A stretch of 64,000 nucleotides of DNA from Ga0077555 sp050250755 (GCA_050250755.1 JBFWOB010000010.1:62001-126000); one strand, 5' to 3'. Counted from the first letter of the stretch, positions 17,129 through 26,017 are shown. The notes: generated from the sequence alone by a model not told the origin. Made by a program: numbers and translations.

Positions 17129-18490
17129 TTGGAGCGAAGATACACCAGCTCGACTCTGGCGGCGGCGACTGAGCAGCCACGACCGCTGGGTATCTTGGCG
17201 GCGGGGGGGCCACTGCCGATCGAGCTTGCAGAGGCAGGGAACCGCAGCGGGCGGCCTATCCATATCGTCGCGATCGACGGTTTCGCCGGCGGGGCCGTCG
17301 AACGCTTTCCGCATGAGCGGGTCAGCGTTGGGCAGGTCGGACGGATGATTTCCAGCTTCAAGCGGGCTGGGGTGACCGAGATCGTGATCGCGGGTGCCAT
17401 GCAGCGTCCCAATCTGGTTGGCCTGCGCATTGATTGGGGTTTTGTGAGCAATCTGCCGACGGTGCTCGCCCTGACGCGCGGTGGAGACGACAGCGTGCTG
17501 CGTCGCGTGGTGCGCTTCTTCGAAAGTCACGAGTTCAAAGTGATCGGTGCGAGCGATGTGGCTCCAGATTTGCTGGCGCCACCGGGATTGATGACGCGGC
17601 GGGGGCCATCGGCGGAGAATGAGATGGCTCTCGCCCGCGCCGCGGCACTGATCGCGGATCTCGGCCAGTTCGACATAGGCCAGGGGATTGTCGCAGGGCC
17701 GAACGGCATCGTTGCCGTCGAGGGCTTGCGCGGCACCGATGCCATGCTTGCCGACCTCGGTCCGGGTGGGACCGCCGAGGGGCGAGGTCGTGGCGGCGTG
17801 CTCGTGAAGCTCGCCAAGCCGGGGCAGGAGATGCGCATCGATCTGCCGACAATCGGACCCGAGACTGTACGCGGCGCGGCGGCGGCCGGGATGGCCGGGA
17901 TTGCTGTCGGCGCGCGGGGGGCGATCGTGCTCGAACGCCAGCGCGTGGTAGAGGCAGCGGATCAGGAAGGCCTTTTTGTCACGGGTATCGAGGCGTCGGT
18001 TGGCGATTTCGATACGAATGACGCGCGGGTTTCGGCTCCGTACGGCGCCGCAACGGAGAGTGTCCTGCCAGTGGTCGCCCGCCGAGCACCAACGCCGGGT
18101 CAACGGCGCGATATTGCAATGGCACGACAGGCTCTCGCGGTGCTGAGGCGGCACCAGGGGGGACACGCAGTGCTGGTGTCGCGGGAGCACGTGCTGGCGG
18201 TCACTGGGGCTTCCACGTTGGCTGAGTTCGTGAGCGCTCAGGGGCGAACCCGAACTTGGGGGCGGCGTTTGCTGGGACAGAAGCGCGGGGTGTTGGTGGT
18301 CGACGGCGCGGCAGCCGCCGGCAAGGCCGAGTCCATTCTCGACGTCGCCTTGTTCTCGGCGGCGAGGGACGTCTCCCTCGCCGGCATCGTCGTACTGGCG
18401 CCGCTATCGGAGGGTGAGCAACGAGAGCAATGTCGTGCTTGGGCGAATGAGGCCGGCGTATTCCTGATGTGTCCCGCGGACGTGCCATGA
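17129..18490 (+). CDS. lpxI: UDP-2,3-diacylglucosamine diphosphatase LpxI with duplicated C-terminal domain
   Basis: A 453-residue protein; known LpxI proteins are about 270-290. Residues 20-287 form a complete LpxI: the N-domain opens with PLGILAAGGPLP and the C-domain (about 166-287) includes GIVAGPNGIVAVEG and IDLPTIGPETV with Asp238. It would hydrolyse UDP-2,3-diacylglucosamine to lipid X. Residues 328-447 look like a second, eroded copy of the C-domain: MARQALAVL matches LARAAALIA, VLVSREHVLAVTG matches IVAGPNGIVAVEG, LAGIVVL matches MAGIAV, and NEAGVFL matches DQEGLFV. The PTIGPET core is lost in copy 2. TTG start with GAGG upstream; 4-base ATGA overlap with lpxB. Confidence 0.9.
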   Translation: MERRYTSSTLAAATEQPRPLGILAAGGPLPIELAEAGNRSGRPIHIVAIDGFAGGAVERFPHERVSVGQVGRMISSFKRAGVTEIVIAGAMQRPNLVGLRIDWGFVSNLPTVLALTRGGDDSVLRRVVRFFESHEFKVIGASDVAPDLLAPPGLMTRRGPSAENEMALARAAALIADLGQFDIGQGIVAGPNGIVAVEGLRGTDAMLADLGPGGTAEGRGRGGVLVKLAKPGQEMRIDLPTIGPETVRGAAAAGMAGIAVGARGAIVLERQRVVEAADQEGLFVTGIEASVGDFDTNDARVSAPYGAATESVLPVVARRAPTPGQRRDIAMARQALAVLRRHQGGHAVLVSREHVLAVTGASTLAEFVSAQGRTRTWGRRLLGQKRGVLVVDGAAAAGKAESILDVALFSAARDVSLAGIVVLAPLSEGEQREQCRAWANEAGVFLMCPADVP

Positions 18491-19686
18491 GCATTGCGCC
18501 GCGTCGAGACCATGCGCTCCGCCTCTTCCTCGTGGCAGGCGAGCATTCGGGAGATGCGCTCGGGGCAAAACTCATAGCAGCCACGCGGATAGCCTCCTCT
18601 CGCCCGGTGACGTTTGAAGGGGTCGGTGGTGCTCACATGATAGAAGAGGGGTTCAAGTCCCTCTTCCCTATATCCGATGTTGCGGTGATGGGCCCGCTCG
18701 CCATCCTGCGGGCCTTGCCGCGCTTGGTGCAACGTGTGCGGGAGGCTGCCAAGGCCGGCATCTCGATGCGGCCGGATGCTGTGGTGATCATCGATAGCCC
18801 CGAGTTCACCCATCCGGTTGCACGGCGGATCCGAAAGGCGCTGCCTGACGTCCCGATCATCGACTACGTGTCGCCGAGCGTCTGGGCCTGGCGACCGAAG
18901 CGGGCGAAGCGGATGCGCGCCTACGTCGATCACGTGATGGCATTACTGCCGTTCGAACCGGAGGTGCATGGGCGGCTTGCCGGACCGCGCTGTACGTATG
19001 TCGGCCATCCCTTGATCGAGAAGTTGCCCGCGATGCGGTCCGCGGACGCCGAGGGATTGCGTAACAGGCTCGGGCTTGATCCGGCGCGCAAGGTCATCGT
19101 CGTTCTGCCGGGAAGCCGGAGATCGGAGGTGGAGCGGCTGATGCAGCCGTTTGGAGGGGCTGTGGCTCTGTTGGCAGAGCGCGCAGGGCCGCTCGAGGCG
19201 ATCATTCCGGCCGTCGAGAGCGTGCGGGCGCTGGTCGCGGAGCGCGCGTCAGAATGGTCTCTGAAGCCGCATCTGGTCGACGGTGAGGAGGCGAAGCTTG
19301 CGACGTTCAAGCTGGCAGATGCCGCATTGGCGGCATCGGGAACCGTCACGCTCGAGCTGGCGCTCGCGGGGACGCCAATGATCGTGGCTTACCGTGTCGA
19401 TGCGGTGGCTGCAGCACTGGGATTCCTGGTGAAGACGCCGCATTTCGCCCTTTCGAACCTTGTCTTGGGCGAGCGCGCGTTCCCTGAACTGATGCAGGAC
19501 AACTGCACCGCGGAAAAGCTTGCCGAGGCTCTCCATGGTCTCCTCGCCGATGCCGAGACGTTGGCGACCCAGCGCGGTGCTCTCGATCGGATTCCAGAGT
19601 TAATGCAACTTTCGTCAGGCACGCCCAGTGAAGCGGCTGCCCAAATCGTCATCGCGCATGCGATTGGCAGGTGTGAAGGTCGCTGA
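18487..19686 (+). CDS. lpxB: Lipid A disaccharide synthase
   Basis: A 399-residue GT19 glycosyltransferase that condenses lipid X with UDP-diacylglucosamine to the lipid A disaccharide. The N-terminal LFLVAGEHSGDALGAKL motif, IDSPEFTHPVARRIRK and YVSPSVWAWRPKRAKRM segments, and VLPGSRRSEVERL in the C-terminal domain are typical. I start at the ATG at 18487, which overlaps the lpxI stop as ATGA; a GTG 18 bases earlier is possible. Peripheral to the inner membrane. Last gene of the block; a T8 run follows at 19705 but without a convincing stem. Confidence 0.97.
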   Translation: MSIAPRRDHALRLFLVAGEHSGDALGAKLIAATRIASSRPVTFEGVGGAHMIEEGFKSLFPISDVAVMGPLAILRALPRLVQRVREAAKAGISMRPDAVVIIDSPEFTHPVARRIRKALPDVPIIDYVSPSVWAWRPKRAKRMRAYVDHVMALLPFEPEVHGRLAGPRCTYVGHPLIEKLPAMRSADAEGLRNRLGLDPARKVIVVLPGSRRSEVERLMQPFGGAVALLAERAGPLEAIIPAVESVRALVAERASEWSLKPHLVDGEEAKLATFKLADAALAASGTVTLELALAGTPMIVAYRVDAVAAALGFLVKTPHFALSNLVLGERAFPELMQDNCTAEKLAEALHGLLADAETLATQRGALDRIPELMQLSSGTPSEAAAQIVIAHAIGRCEGR

Positions 19687-19823
19687 AAGCGGGTCGCGTC
19701 GCACTTTTTTTCCTCTGACACTTAAACGTCGCGTCCAGCGTCTTTACAGGGGGGGCGGAGCACCCTATGTGCGTCCGCTGGCGCTGCCTTTCCCGCTCAC
19801 ATCTACGCCGGAGGTTGCATGAG

Positions 19824-21002
19824 ATGGCGAAGCTCGACACGTTCCAATCCGCTGACGCCTTGATCGAGGCGTACCGGCCCGATCGGCCGGTGGTCGGATT
19901 TCGGCCGCAAGCAGCCGGCCGCGCGGCACGGTTCTTTCTCAAGAACTTCCCAGGGGACGTGGCGTACGCTTACAAGGCCAACAGCAACGTGTTCCTGCTC
20001 GGGGCGCTCTACGGCGCCGGTATCCGCCATTTCGACGTCGCCTCGCTGCCGGAGCTCGAGGACGCGAAGACCATCCCGGATGTGACGTTTCACTTCATGC
20101 ATCCGGTGAAGTCGCGCCACGCGATACGGCGCGCGTTCAGCCTGGGTTGCCGCTCGTTCTCGCTCGACAGCGAAGATGAGCTCGCGAAGATCCTGCATGA
20201 GACGCACGGAGCACGCGACCTGGTGCTTTGGGTGCGCATTGCTGTGCCCGCGAAGAACAGCCGTGTGCCTCTCGAGCGCAAGTTCGGGATCAGTGGGGCC
20301 AAGGCCGCGCGCCTGCTCGTCAAGACGCGGCAGGTGGCTAAGGAGCTCGGCATTACATTCCACGTGGGTTCGCAAACGGTGACGCCCGAAGCCTATGCCA
20401 GCGCGCTGGAAGAGGTCGGGCGGTTGATCGGAACCGCGGGCGTGGTCGTCGATCGGATCGACGTCGGCGGCGGGTTTCCCGCGCGCTACACGAACGAGGA
20501 ACCGACGCCGCTCGTCGAATTCATGCGCGTCATCGACCACGGTATCGAGAAGCTTCCTGTTGGCGAGCGCTGCCGGGTGATGTGCGAGCCCGGTCGTGCT
20601 TTGGTGGCCGAGGCCGAAAGCCTGATCGTTCGAGTCGATGCACGCCGCGGCAACGACCTGTTCATCAACGACGGCAGCTACGGCATGCTGTTCGACGCGG
20701 CGCACCTGGGTTTCGTGTTTCCGGTACGGCTCGTCGGGCGCGCCGTGTCCGAGCCGCATATCCTACGGCCGTTCGAGCTGTGGGGGCCGACGTGTGACTC
20801 GATCGATCATATGAAGGGGCCGTTCCTGCTGCCGGATGCGATCCGCGAGGGCGATTACATCGAGATCGGCAATACGGGTGCTTACGCGCGTGCGATCGCG
20901 GGCCGTTTCAACGGGTATGGCGAGTATGACGAGGTGATCTTCGAGGATCCGCCGATGTACTCGATGTACGGGCCTCAGTCGCTGAACGGCGCGGTGGCCT
21001 GA
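19824..21002 (+). CDS. Type III PLP-dependent (ornithine/lysine-like) decarboxylase
   Basis: A 392-residue alanine-racemase-fold decarboxylase of the eukaryotic-ODC type. AYKANSN carries the PLP Lys (about residue 51), VGSQTVTPEAY and the GGGFP phosphate loop (about residue 218) follow, CEPGRALV binds PLP, and CDSIDH holds the active-site Cys (about residue 324). Such enzymes decarboxylate ornithine, lysine or carboxynorspermidine-type substrates, and the choice among these is not readable by eye. It likely makes putrescine or cadaverine. Start chosen at the ATG at 19824 because GGAGG lies about 9 bases upstream. The agmatinase-family gene follows after 64 bases. Confidence 0.9.
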   Translation: MAKLDTFQSADALIEAYRPDRPVVGFRPQAAGRAARFFLKNFPGDVAYAYKANSNVFLLGALYGAGIRHFDVASLPELEDAKTIPDVTFHFMHPVKSRHAIRRAFSLGCRSFSLDSEDELAKILHETHGARDLVLWVRIAVPAKNSRVPLERKFGISGAKAARLLVKTRQVAKELGITFHVGSQTVTPEAYASALEEVGRLIGTAGVVVDRIDVGGGFPARYTNEEPTPLVEFMRVIDHGIEKLPVGERCRVMCEPGRALVAEAESLIVRVDARRGNDLFINDGSYGMLFDAAHLGFVFPVRLVGRAVSEPHILRPFELWGPTCDSIDHMKGPFLLPDAIREGDYIEIGNTGAYARAIAGRFNGYGEYDEVIFEDPPMYSMYGPQSLNGAVA

Positions 21003-21066
21003 CCGCGCTCCGCGACCGACGCCACCGTGCAGTTTGCCGTGCCATTAGCCTGTTGGGGCACCAATC

Positions 21067-21990
21067 ATGACCGCCGCGTTCGACTACTTGCCGGGCAGCG
21101 AGAGCTTTCTCGATCCACTCCGGGTCGATGCCGATACGCCTGAAAAGGCGAGGGCGGTCGTCATCCCATTCGGGCTGGAGGCGTCGGTCAGCTACGGGGG
21201 CGGCACCCGAGCCGGGCCGATGTCTATCATCGAGGCAAGTCATCAGCTCGAATTGTTCGATGAAGAACTGTGGCGCGAGGCTTATCGCGACTATGGCGTC
21301 GCGGCGTTGCGCGAGCCCGATATTCCGAAGCGGATCGAGGATGCGCTGGCACTGCTGGCTGGGACGGTCGACAAGGTGCTGGCCGAAGGGCGCTTCCCGT
21401 TCGTGCTCGGCGGAGAACATTCGCTAACGCCCGGCGCGATCCGTCCGTTCGTGGCGCGGCATCCAGATCTTGTGGTTCTGCAACTCGATGCGCACGCAGA
21501 TCTTCGCGATGGCTATCTTGGCGAGCCCTATTCGCACGCCGCGGCAATGCGCCGTGTGCTCGATCATGATGGCGTCAGTCTCGTACAGGTCGGCATTCGC
21601 GCGCTCTGCCAAGATGAGGCTGATTTCTACGACGCGAACCGCCATCGTACGACGATTCATCTGGCTGTTGATCGGTCGCGTTGGGACGTCGAAGAGATCG
21701 TGAGGCCACTCGGTGGTCGTCCGGCCTACATCACGGTAGACATCGATGCGCTCGACGGCTCGATCATGCCGGCAACAGGCACGCCGACGCCTGGTGGAAT
21801 GACCTATGACGAGCTGCTGACCGTGCTGCGCCGCGCCTGCGAGGTTGGCAAGGTCGTCGGGATGGATCTGGTCGAGTTCGCCCCGATCAAAGGCTTTCAC
21901 GCCTATGACGCCCTCGCGGCGCATTTGGCATCGAAGATGTTGAATTACGCGCTTTCCGGTACGAGCAGGCGCGAAACGGTCGTGGTGTGA
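21067..21990 (+). CDS. speB: Agmatinase-family ureohydrolase
   Basis: A 307-residue member of the arginase/agmatinase family. The binuclear Mn site is complete: GGEHS (first His), DAHADLRD (Asp-His-Asp) and ITVDIDALD (two Asp near the C-terminus). Members hydrolyse agmatine to putrescine and urea, or guanidinobutyrate and related compounds. It sits directly behind the PLP decarboxylase, which supports a polyamine role, but no arginine decarboxylase is visible in the window, so the substrate is uncertain. Its stop is separated from the convergent MFS gene stop by a single base. Confidence 0.88.
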   Translation: MTAAFDYLPGSESFLDPLRVDADTPEKARAVVIPFGLEASVSYGGGTRAGPMSIIEASHQLELFDEELWREAYRDYGVAALREPDIPKRIEDALALLAGTVDKVLAEGRFPFVLGGEHSLTPGAIRPFVARHPDLVVLQLDAHADLRDGYLGEPYSHAAAMRRVLDHDGVSLVQVGIRALCQDEADFYDANRHRTTIHLAVDRSRWDVEEIVRPLGGRPAYITVDIDALDGSIMPATGTPTPGGMTYDELLTVLRRACEVGKVVGMDLVEFAPIKGFHAYDALAAHLASKMLNYALSGTSRRETVVV

Positions 21991-21991
21991 G

Positions 21992-23293
21992 TCAGATCTT
22001 CACACTCTCCTTCAGTGCTTCGCGAGCGCCGTCGCGATGTAGGCGAAGTTGAGCGGCAAGCCCCGCAAGGGCCATCACTAAGCCATTCAGGAAAAGCGTA
22101 ACGGCGAGCCCGATATGGCTTGCAAGCCAGCCGGAAATGAGATTGCCGAGCGGCGCCATCCCGAGAAAGAACGTGAAATAGAGGCCGATCACGCGGCCGC
22201 GCCAGTCGTCGCCGACAGACTGCTGCAAGAGGGTGTTGGTCGAGACAGAGGTCGACAGCACGAACGCTCCGACAATGGACAGCAGCGGCAGCGAGATCCA
22301 AAGGCTCTGCGATTGACTGAAGGCCATCATCGCCGCACCGGCCAGAATGGGCGCAATCTGTACGAGCCGGAACTGCATGTGATGATTGTGCTGCATGGCG
22401 ATGAAGAGCGCGGCGATCAACGCGCCCAGCCCCGACGCCGATAGCATCGTGCCCACGAGACCGGCGTTGCCTTCGAAGTATTCGACGGCGATCGAGGGCA
22501 TAAGCTGGTTGAGGGGCAGTGCGCACAGCGCGATGGCAGAGGCAGAGGGCAGGAGATAGCGCGCGACGGGAATCGATGCGAGCCGTTGCAGCGTGGCACG
22601 CACCTCGAAGCTGCGCGCGGCTGTGAGCGAAAGCGACTGGGTTTCCGGCAAGCGCATGGCAACGAGGGCACCAATGATGCCGATGAAGCTCAGCGCATTG
22701 ATCAGGAAGCACACGCCTTCCGAGAAGCGCGTCAGCAGGACGCCTGCAATCGCCGGACCGATCATTCGGCCGCCATTGAAGAGGGCAGAGTTGACGCCGA
22801 TAGCACTCGGGAGAAGCGCGCGGTCCTCGACAATGGCGCCGAGGAGAGACTGGCGCGTCGGGGCTTCACAGGCATTGCCTATGCCGATCAAGACCGCGAG
22901 CGTGAGGTAGAGCCAGATCGTTTCGACGCCGGCCAGAGCGAGCGCTGCGAGAAGCGCCGCCATCACAGCAAGCCAGATGTTGATGCCGATCAGCAGCGCG
23001 GCCCGAGGCATCCGGTCGATCAGAAATCCGGCGACCGGGGCAATGAAGAGGTGGGAGATCTGAAGGAGAAACCCAGTGAAGCCGAGAAGGAACACCGACC
23101 CGGTGATCCGATAGACGAGCCACGACAGGGCAACCTGCTGGATCCAGCTTCCGAGCACGGAAAGAGCCTGGCCGGCCGAGAACAGACGAAAGCGTGGTTT
23201 GGAGAACGCTGGCGGGAGGAAATCGCTCGACCGGCGTCGAACGGGTGCGTCGCTAGTGGTCGGTGACGGCTCGTCATCGCGGCGTTGGTTCAA
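21992..23293 (-). CDS. MFS transporter, EntS/MFS_3-like exporter
   Basis: A 433-residue major facilitator with about 12 membrane segments. The polar N-terminal 35 residues precede the first helix (SAGQALSVLGSWIQQVALSW), and the motif-A-like loop reads FLIDRMPRAALL between helices 2 and 3. The arrangement resembles the enterobactin exporter EntS group, many of which export siderophores or drugs, but no siderophore genes are nearby. It is convergent with the agmatinase-family gene, with essentially no spacer. Substrate unknown. Confidence 0.85.
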   Translation of the reverse strand: MNQRRDDEPSPTTSDAPVRRRSSDFLPPAFSKPRFRLFSAGQALSVLGSWIQQVALSWLVYRITGSVFLLGFTGFLLQISHLFIAPVAGFLIDRMPRAALLIGINIWLAVMAALLAALALAGVETIWLYLTLAVLIGIGNACEAPTRQSLLGAIVEDRALLPSAIGVNSALFNGGRMIGPAIAGVLLTRFSEGVCFLINALSFIGIIGALVAMRLPETQSLSLTAARSFEVRATLQRLASIPVARYLLPSASAIALCALPLNQLMPSIAVEYFEGNAGLVGTMLSASGLGALIAALFIAMQHNHHMQFRLVQIAPILAGAAMMAFSQSQSLWISLPLLSIVGAFVLSTSVSTNTLLQQSVGDDWRGRVIGLYFTFFLGMAPLGNLISGWLASHIGLAVTLFLNGLVMALAGLAAQLRLHRDGAREALKESVKI

Positions 23294-23656
23294 GGGGACC
23301 TCGTGCCCAGGGGAGCGCTATCGCTGGCCGGAGCGGCACACTACACGGCTGTTGCGCGATTAGGCGAGCCGGCACGTGGACTATCGACAGCGATGAACGA
23401 GCGAGGGCGGGGTGCATGACGGCCCCGGGATGGCGTTGTGATCTCGCCGATACACTCGCGACGATGCTATCGAGGACGAACTTTTCTAGGGAACTCCAAA
23501 GTGTTAACAGTGTTCTGCCTGCGCGGGGCGCAGCTCCGGGGCGATGATGACTGCGAGATGAATGAGGCCGCAGGTTTCGGTTCAGCTCGCCGCCGTCAAT
23601 TTGCCTCGTGAGGGAGGCGCATGGCTTCGCGACGATCTCCAAGGAGGACCTCGGTC
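23294..23656. other. Divergent intergenic region
   Basis: This is 363 bases between the MFS start and the secreted-protein start. No convincing ORF is present. It contains an EcfG-like promoter (23490-23514) and, at 23641, AAGGAGG, the ribosome binding site of the following gene. Confidence 0.5.
23490..23514 (+). promoter_or_regulatory. Possible EcfG-type (general stress) promoter
   Basis: GGAAC at 23490-23494, 16 bases, then TGTT at 23511-23514. The alphaproteobacterial EcfG consensus is GGAAC-N16/17-CGTT, so the -35 is exact and the -10 has one mismatch. It would place transcription about 135 bases upstream of the secreted-protein ATG. Weak by itself. Confidence 0.3.
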
Positions 23657-24193
23657 ATGAAAGCGTTGCCGCTGACAGCAACAGTGCTTGCTGCAGCCGT
23701 GTTGCTCGGCGCACGTCCGAGTGCTGCTGCTGATCTGGACTACGGCTATGTTCCGCCGCCGGACAGGTACGGATCGGCTTACGAAGACCCGCGCTATCGG
23801 GATCTGTATGCGCCGGAGCCGCGGGGCTATCGGTTCGAACCGAGGCCCTACGCCGCTGCGCCGCCTCCAGGGCCAGTGCCGCCCGCCCGCGTCTACTCGG
23901 ATCAGTTCGCCGAGTGGGGTGACGGACCGGACTGGCGTTTTGCGGACGGTTGCCTCCCACGACGCGAGATCAGGCGTCGTCTGCACGATCAGGGGTGGCA
24001 CGGCTTCCACGACATCGAGATCCTGCGCTCGTCTGCACGCGTCAGCGCACAACGGCCCAACGGCGATCTCTTTCGCCTGAAGGTGGATCGTTGCAATGGC
24101 GAGGTGCTTCGCGCTGACGTGATCGATCGGCGCGATCCCGGTCCTTACGCGTGGCGAGACGGGCCGCGAAGCCCCAACCGCCCCTACTTCTAA
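23657..24193 (+). CDS. Secreted protein, hypothetical, PepSY-like C-terminal half
   Basis: A 178-residue protein with a Sec signal peptide (hydrophobic TATVLAAAVLLGA, cleavage after SAA/A near residue 25). A Pro/Tyr/Arg-rich low-complexity segment (about 30-85) comes next, and then a globular part with two conserved-looking Cys (DGC near residue 98 and DRC near residue 146). The segment REIRRRLHDQGWHGFHDIEIL and the following strands resemble a PepSY-type unit common in small periplasmic rhizobial proteins. Function unknown. The start at 23657 has an ideal AAGGAGG 9 bases upstream; the longer frame from 23621 is rejected. Confidence 0.75.
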   Translation: MKALPLTATVLAAAVLLGARPSAAADLDYGYVPPPDRYGSAYEDPRYRDLYAPEPRGYRFEPRPYAAAPPPGPVPPARVYSDQFAEWGDGPDWRFADGCLPRREIRRRLHDQGWHGFHDIEILRSSARVSAQRPNGDLFRLKVDRCNGEVLRADVIDRRDPGPYAWRDGPRSPNRPYF

Positions 24194-24201
24194 TTTGCTC
24201 G

Positions 24202-24233
24202 GGGGGACGGTTCTTTCACCGGCGCCGTCTCCC
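24202..24233 (+). terminator. Possible terminator after the secreted-protein gene
   Basis: GGGGGACGG (24202-24210) can pair with CCGTCTCCC (24225-24233) through one G-T pair, loop of 14 bases, followed by a pyrimidine-rich TTCCTCGTCCTTT. It starts 8 bases after the stop. No clean U-tract, so moderate to low confidence. Confidence 0.35.
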
Positions 24234-24341
24234 TTCCTCGTCCTTTGCCTCCCAGTCTCACTGGCGGCCACGTTGCGGGCTCCCCGCGCGCCAGCTAGTG
24301 TCCGGACAACGTCAAGGCAGAAATGGGCGAGGAGTCCCCCG

Positions 24342-24971
24342 ATGATCGAGCTTTACACATGGTCGACGCCGAACGGGCGCAAAGTATCCATCGCCCTTGA
24401 AGAGATGGCGCTTCCCTACTCGGTGCATGCCGTGGACATTAGCAAAGACGAGCAATTCAAGCCCGAGTTCCTCAAGATCAGCCCGAACAATCGCATTCCG
24501 GCGATCGTCGACACCGACAACGGACAGGCGCTGTTCGAGTCCGGTGCGATTTTGATTTATCTGGCCGAAAAGACGGGCCAGTTCATGTCGACAGATGCCA
24601 AAGCCCGTTGGGCGTGTCTGCAGTGGTTGATGTGGCAGATGGGCGGCGTCGGGCCGATGCTGGGCCAAGTCCACCATTTCGTGAAATATAACAAAGGCAA
24701 AGCGCCCTACGCGGAAGAACGCTACCTGAAAGAGGCGCACCGGCTGTATGGTGTGCTCGATCACCAGCTCGCGCAAACCGAGTTCGTTGCGGGCGACTAT
24801 TCGATCGCCGATATGGCCATTTGGCCCTGGATCTCGCGGTTCGAATGGCAAACGATCGATTTGAGGCAGTATTCGAACGTGCTGCGTTGGTATAAGGCAA
24901 TCGCATCGCGCCCGGCGGTGCAGCGGGGATATGATGTCCCTGTGAAGCAGCCCGGCATTCCGATGCCTTGA
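24342..24971 (+). CDS. Glutathione S-transferase, YfcG/Ure2p-like
   Basis: A 209-residue GST. The N-terminal thioredoxin-like half begins MIELYTWSTPNGRKVSIALEE, with the catalytic-region Thr-Pro-Asn, and has SPNNRIPAIVD (cis-Pro loop) and FESGAILIYLAE (glutathione-binding Glu-Ser). The helical C-terminal half includes the QWLMWQMGGVGPMLGQ segment typical of the nu-class YfcG/YghU proteins, which act as disulfide-bond oxidoreductases. Cytosolic. The ATG at 24342 is preceded by GAGGAG 8 bases upstream, so the longer frame from 24195 is rejected. 49 bases before the DapA-family gene. Confidence 0.92.
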   Translation: MIELYTWSTPNGRKVSIALEEMALPYSVHAVDISKDEQFKPEFLKISPNNRIPAIVDTDNGQALFESGAILIYLAEKTGQFMSTDAKARWACLQWLMWQMGGVGPMLGQVHHFVKYNKGKAPYAEERYLKEAHRLYGVLDHQLAQTEFVAGDYSIADMAIWPWISRFEWQTIDLRQYSNVLRWYKAIASRPAVQRGYDVPVKQPGIPMP

Positions 24972-25020
24972 GCCGAGGCCCCAGGGCTGGGCAGGCGTCT
25001 CGACCTAAGGGGTGACCGAT

Positions 25021-25947
25021 ATGACGAACACTCGCAGATTTTCGGGCGTGATTGCCCCGGTTGTCACGCCGTACGGCGAGGACGGGACACCCGACGCCGA
25101 CCGTTTCATCGAGCATTGCGAGTGGCTGCTCGAGGACGGCTGTACGGCACTCGCGCCCTTCGGGACGACGAGCGAGGGCAACTCGATCGGCATCGACGAA
25201 AAGATGGAGCTGCTCGAGGAGCTGGTCGACGCGGACGTCGATCCGCGGAAGCTGATGCCGGGCACAGGGTCCTGCTCGGTGGCCGATGCCATCATCATGA
25301 CCGAGCATGCCATGGAGCTCGGCTGCGGCGGCGTGCTGATGCTGCCCCCCTTCTATTACAAGAACCCGAGCGAGGAGGGTCTCTTCCGGTTCTTCGCGGA
25401 AGTGATCGAGGAAGTCGGCGACGATTCACTCAAGATCTATCTCTATCATATCCCCCCGGTGGCCCAGGTTGGCTTCCCGCTCTCGCTGGTCTCGCGCCTG
25501 CGGAAGGAATTCCCGGACACTGTGGTGGGGCTCAAGGATAGCTCGGGCGACTGGTCGAATACGAAGGCCATTCTGGACGAGAATCCGGACTTCGAAGTGT
25601 TTCCCGGCTCAGAGGTATTCCTGCTCGATGGCTTGAGGAACGGAGCGGCAGGCTGCATCTCGGCAACGGCAAACGTCGCCGCCGGACGGATCCGCAAGCT
25701 CTATGACTCGTGGCAGGGTCCGGACGCGGATGCGTTGCAGGCCGACGTGACGGCGCTGCGCAAGTCGATCCAGTCGTATCCCATGATCCCAGTCCTCAAG
25801 GCGCTGATCGCGCATTATCGCGAGGACCCTGTCTGGGCGGAGCTACGTCCGCCGTTCACGGAAATGCCGGCCGATGACGTGAAGAAGGCGGTCGAGCAGT
25901 TGGCGCGCGATCATGCCTTCAAGCTGCACATCGAGCGCAACGCCTGA
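25021..25947 (+). CDS. DapA-family aldolase/lyase (not the biosynthetic DapA)
   Basis: A 308-residue TIM-barrel class I aldolase of the dihydrodipicolinate synthase/N-acetylneuraminate lyase family. The Schiff-base Lys is in VVGLKDSSGD (about residue 172), the catalytic Tyr is in YLYHIPP (about residue 142), and the carboxylate-binding loop reads GTTSEGNS instead of the DapA-type GTTGE. The region after YHIPP lacks the Arg-Thr-Gly of true DapA, so a catabolic or uncharacterised 2-keto-acid aldolase is more likely. Start at the ATG at 25021 (AAGGGG 8 bases upstream); a GTG at 25012 is the alternative. A strong terminator follows. Confidence 0.88.
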   Translation: MTNTRRFSGVIAPVVTPYGEDGTPDADRFIEHCEWLLEDGCTALAPFGTTSEGNSIGIDEKMELLEELVDADVDPRKLMPGTGSCSVADAIIMTEHAMELGCGGVLMLPPFYYKNPSEEGLFRFFAEVIEEVGDDSLKIYLYHIPPVAQVGFPLSLVSRLRKEFPDTVVGLKDSSGDWSNTKAILDENPDFEVFPGSEVFLLDGLRNGAAGCISATANVAAGRIRKLYDSWQGPDADALQADVTALRKSIQSYPMIPVLKALIAHYREDPVWAELRPPFTEMPADDVKKAVEQLARDHAFKLHIERNA

Positions 25948-25984
25948 CGCTCCGACAAGGCGTTCACCGGCTGCAAAGAAAAAG

Positions 25985-26017
25985 CGGCCCCTTTCCAGTT
26001 GGGAAGGGGCCGTTTTT
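25985..26017. terminator. Bidirectional intrinsic terminator
   Basis: CGGCCCCTT (25985-25993) pairs perfectly with AAGGGGCCG (26004-26012), loop of 10 bases. TTTTT follows on the + strand, and an A-rich stretch (AAGAAAAAG) precedes it, giving a CTTTTTCTT tract on the - strand. It can end transcripts from both sides: the DapA-family gene on + and the small membrane-peptide gene on -. Confidence 0.88.

Noticed and set aside
19687..19823. T8 run after lpxB as a terminator
   Set aside because: No stable stem could be drawn directly before the T-run.
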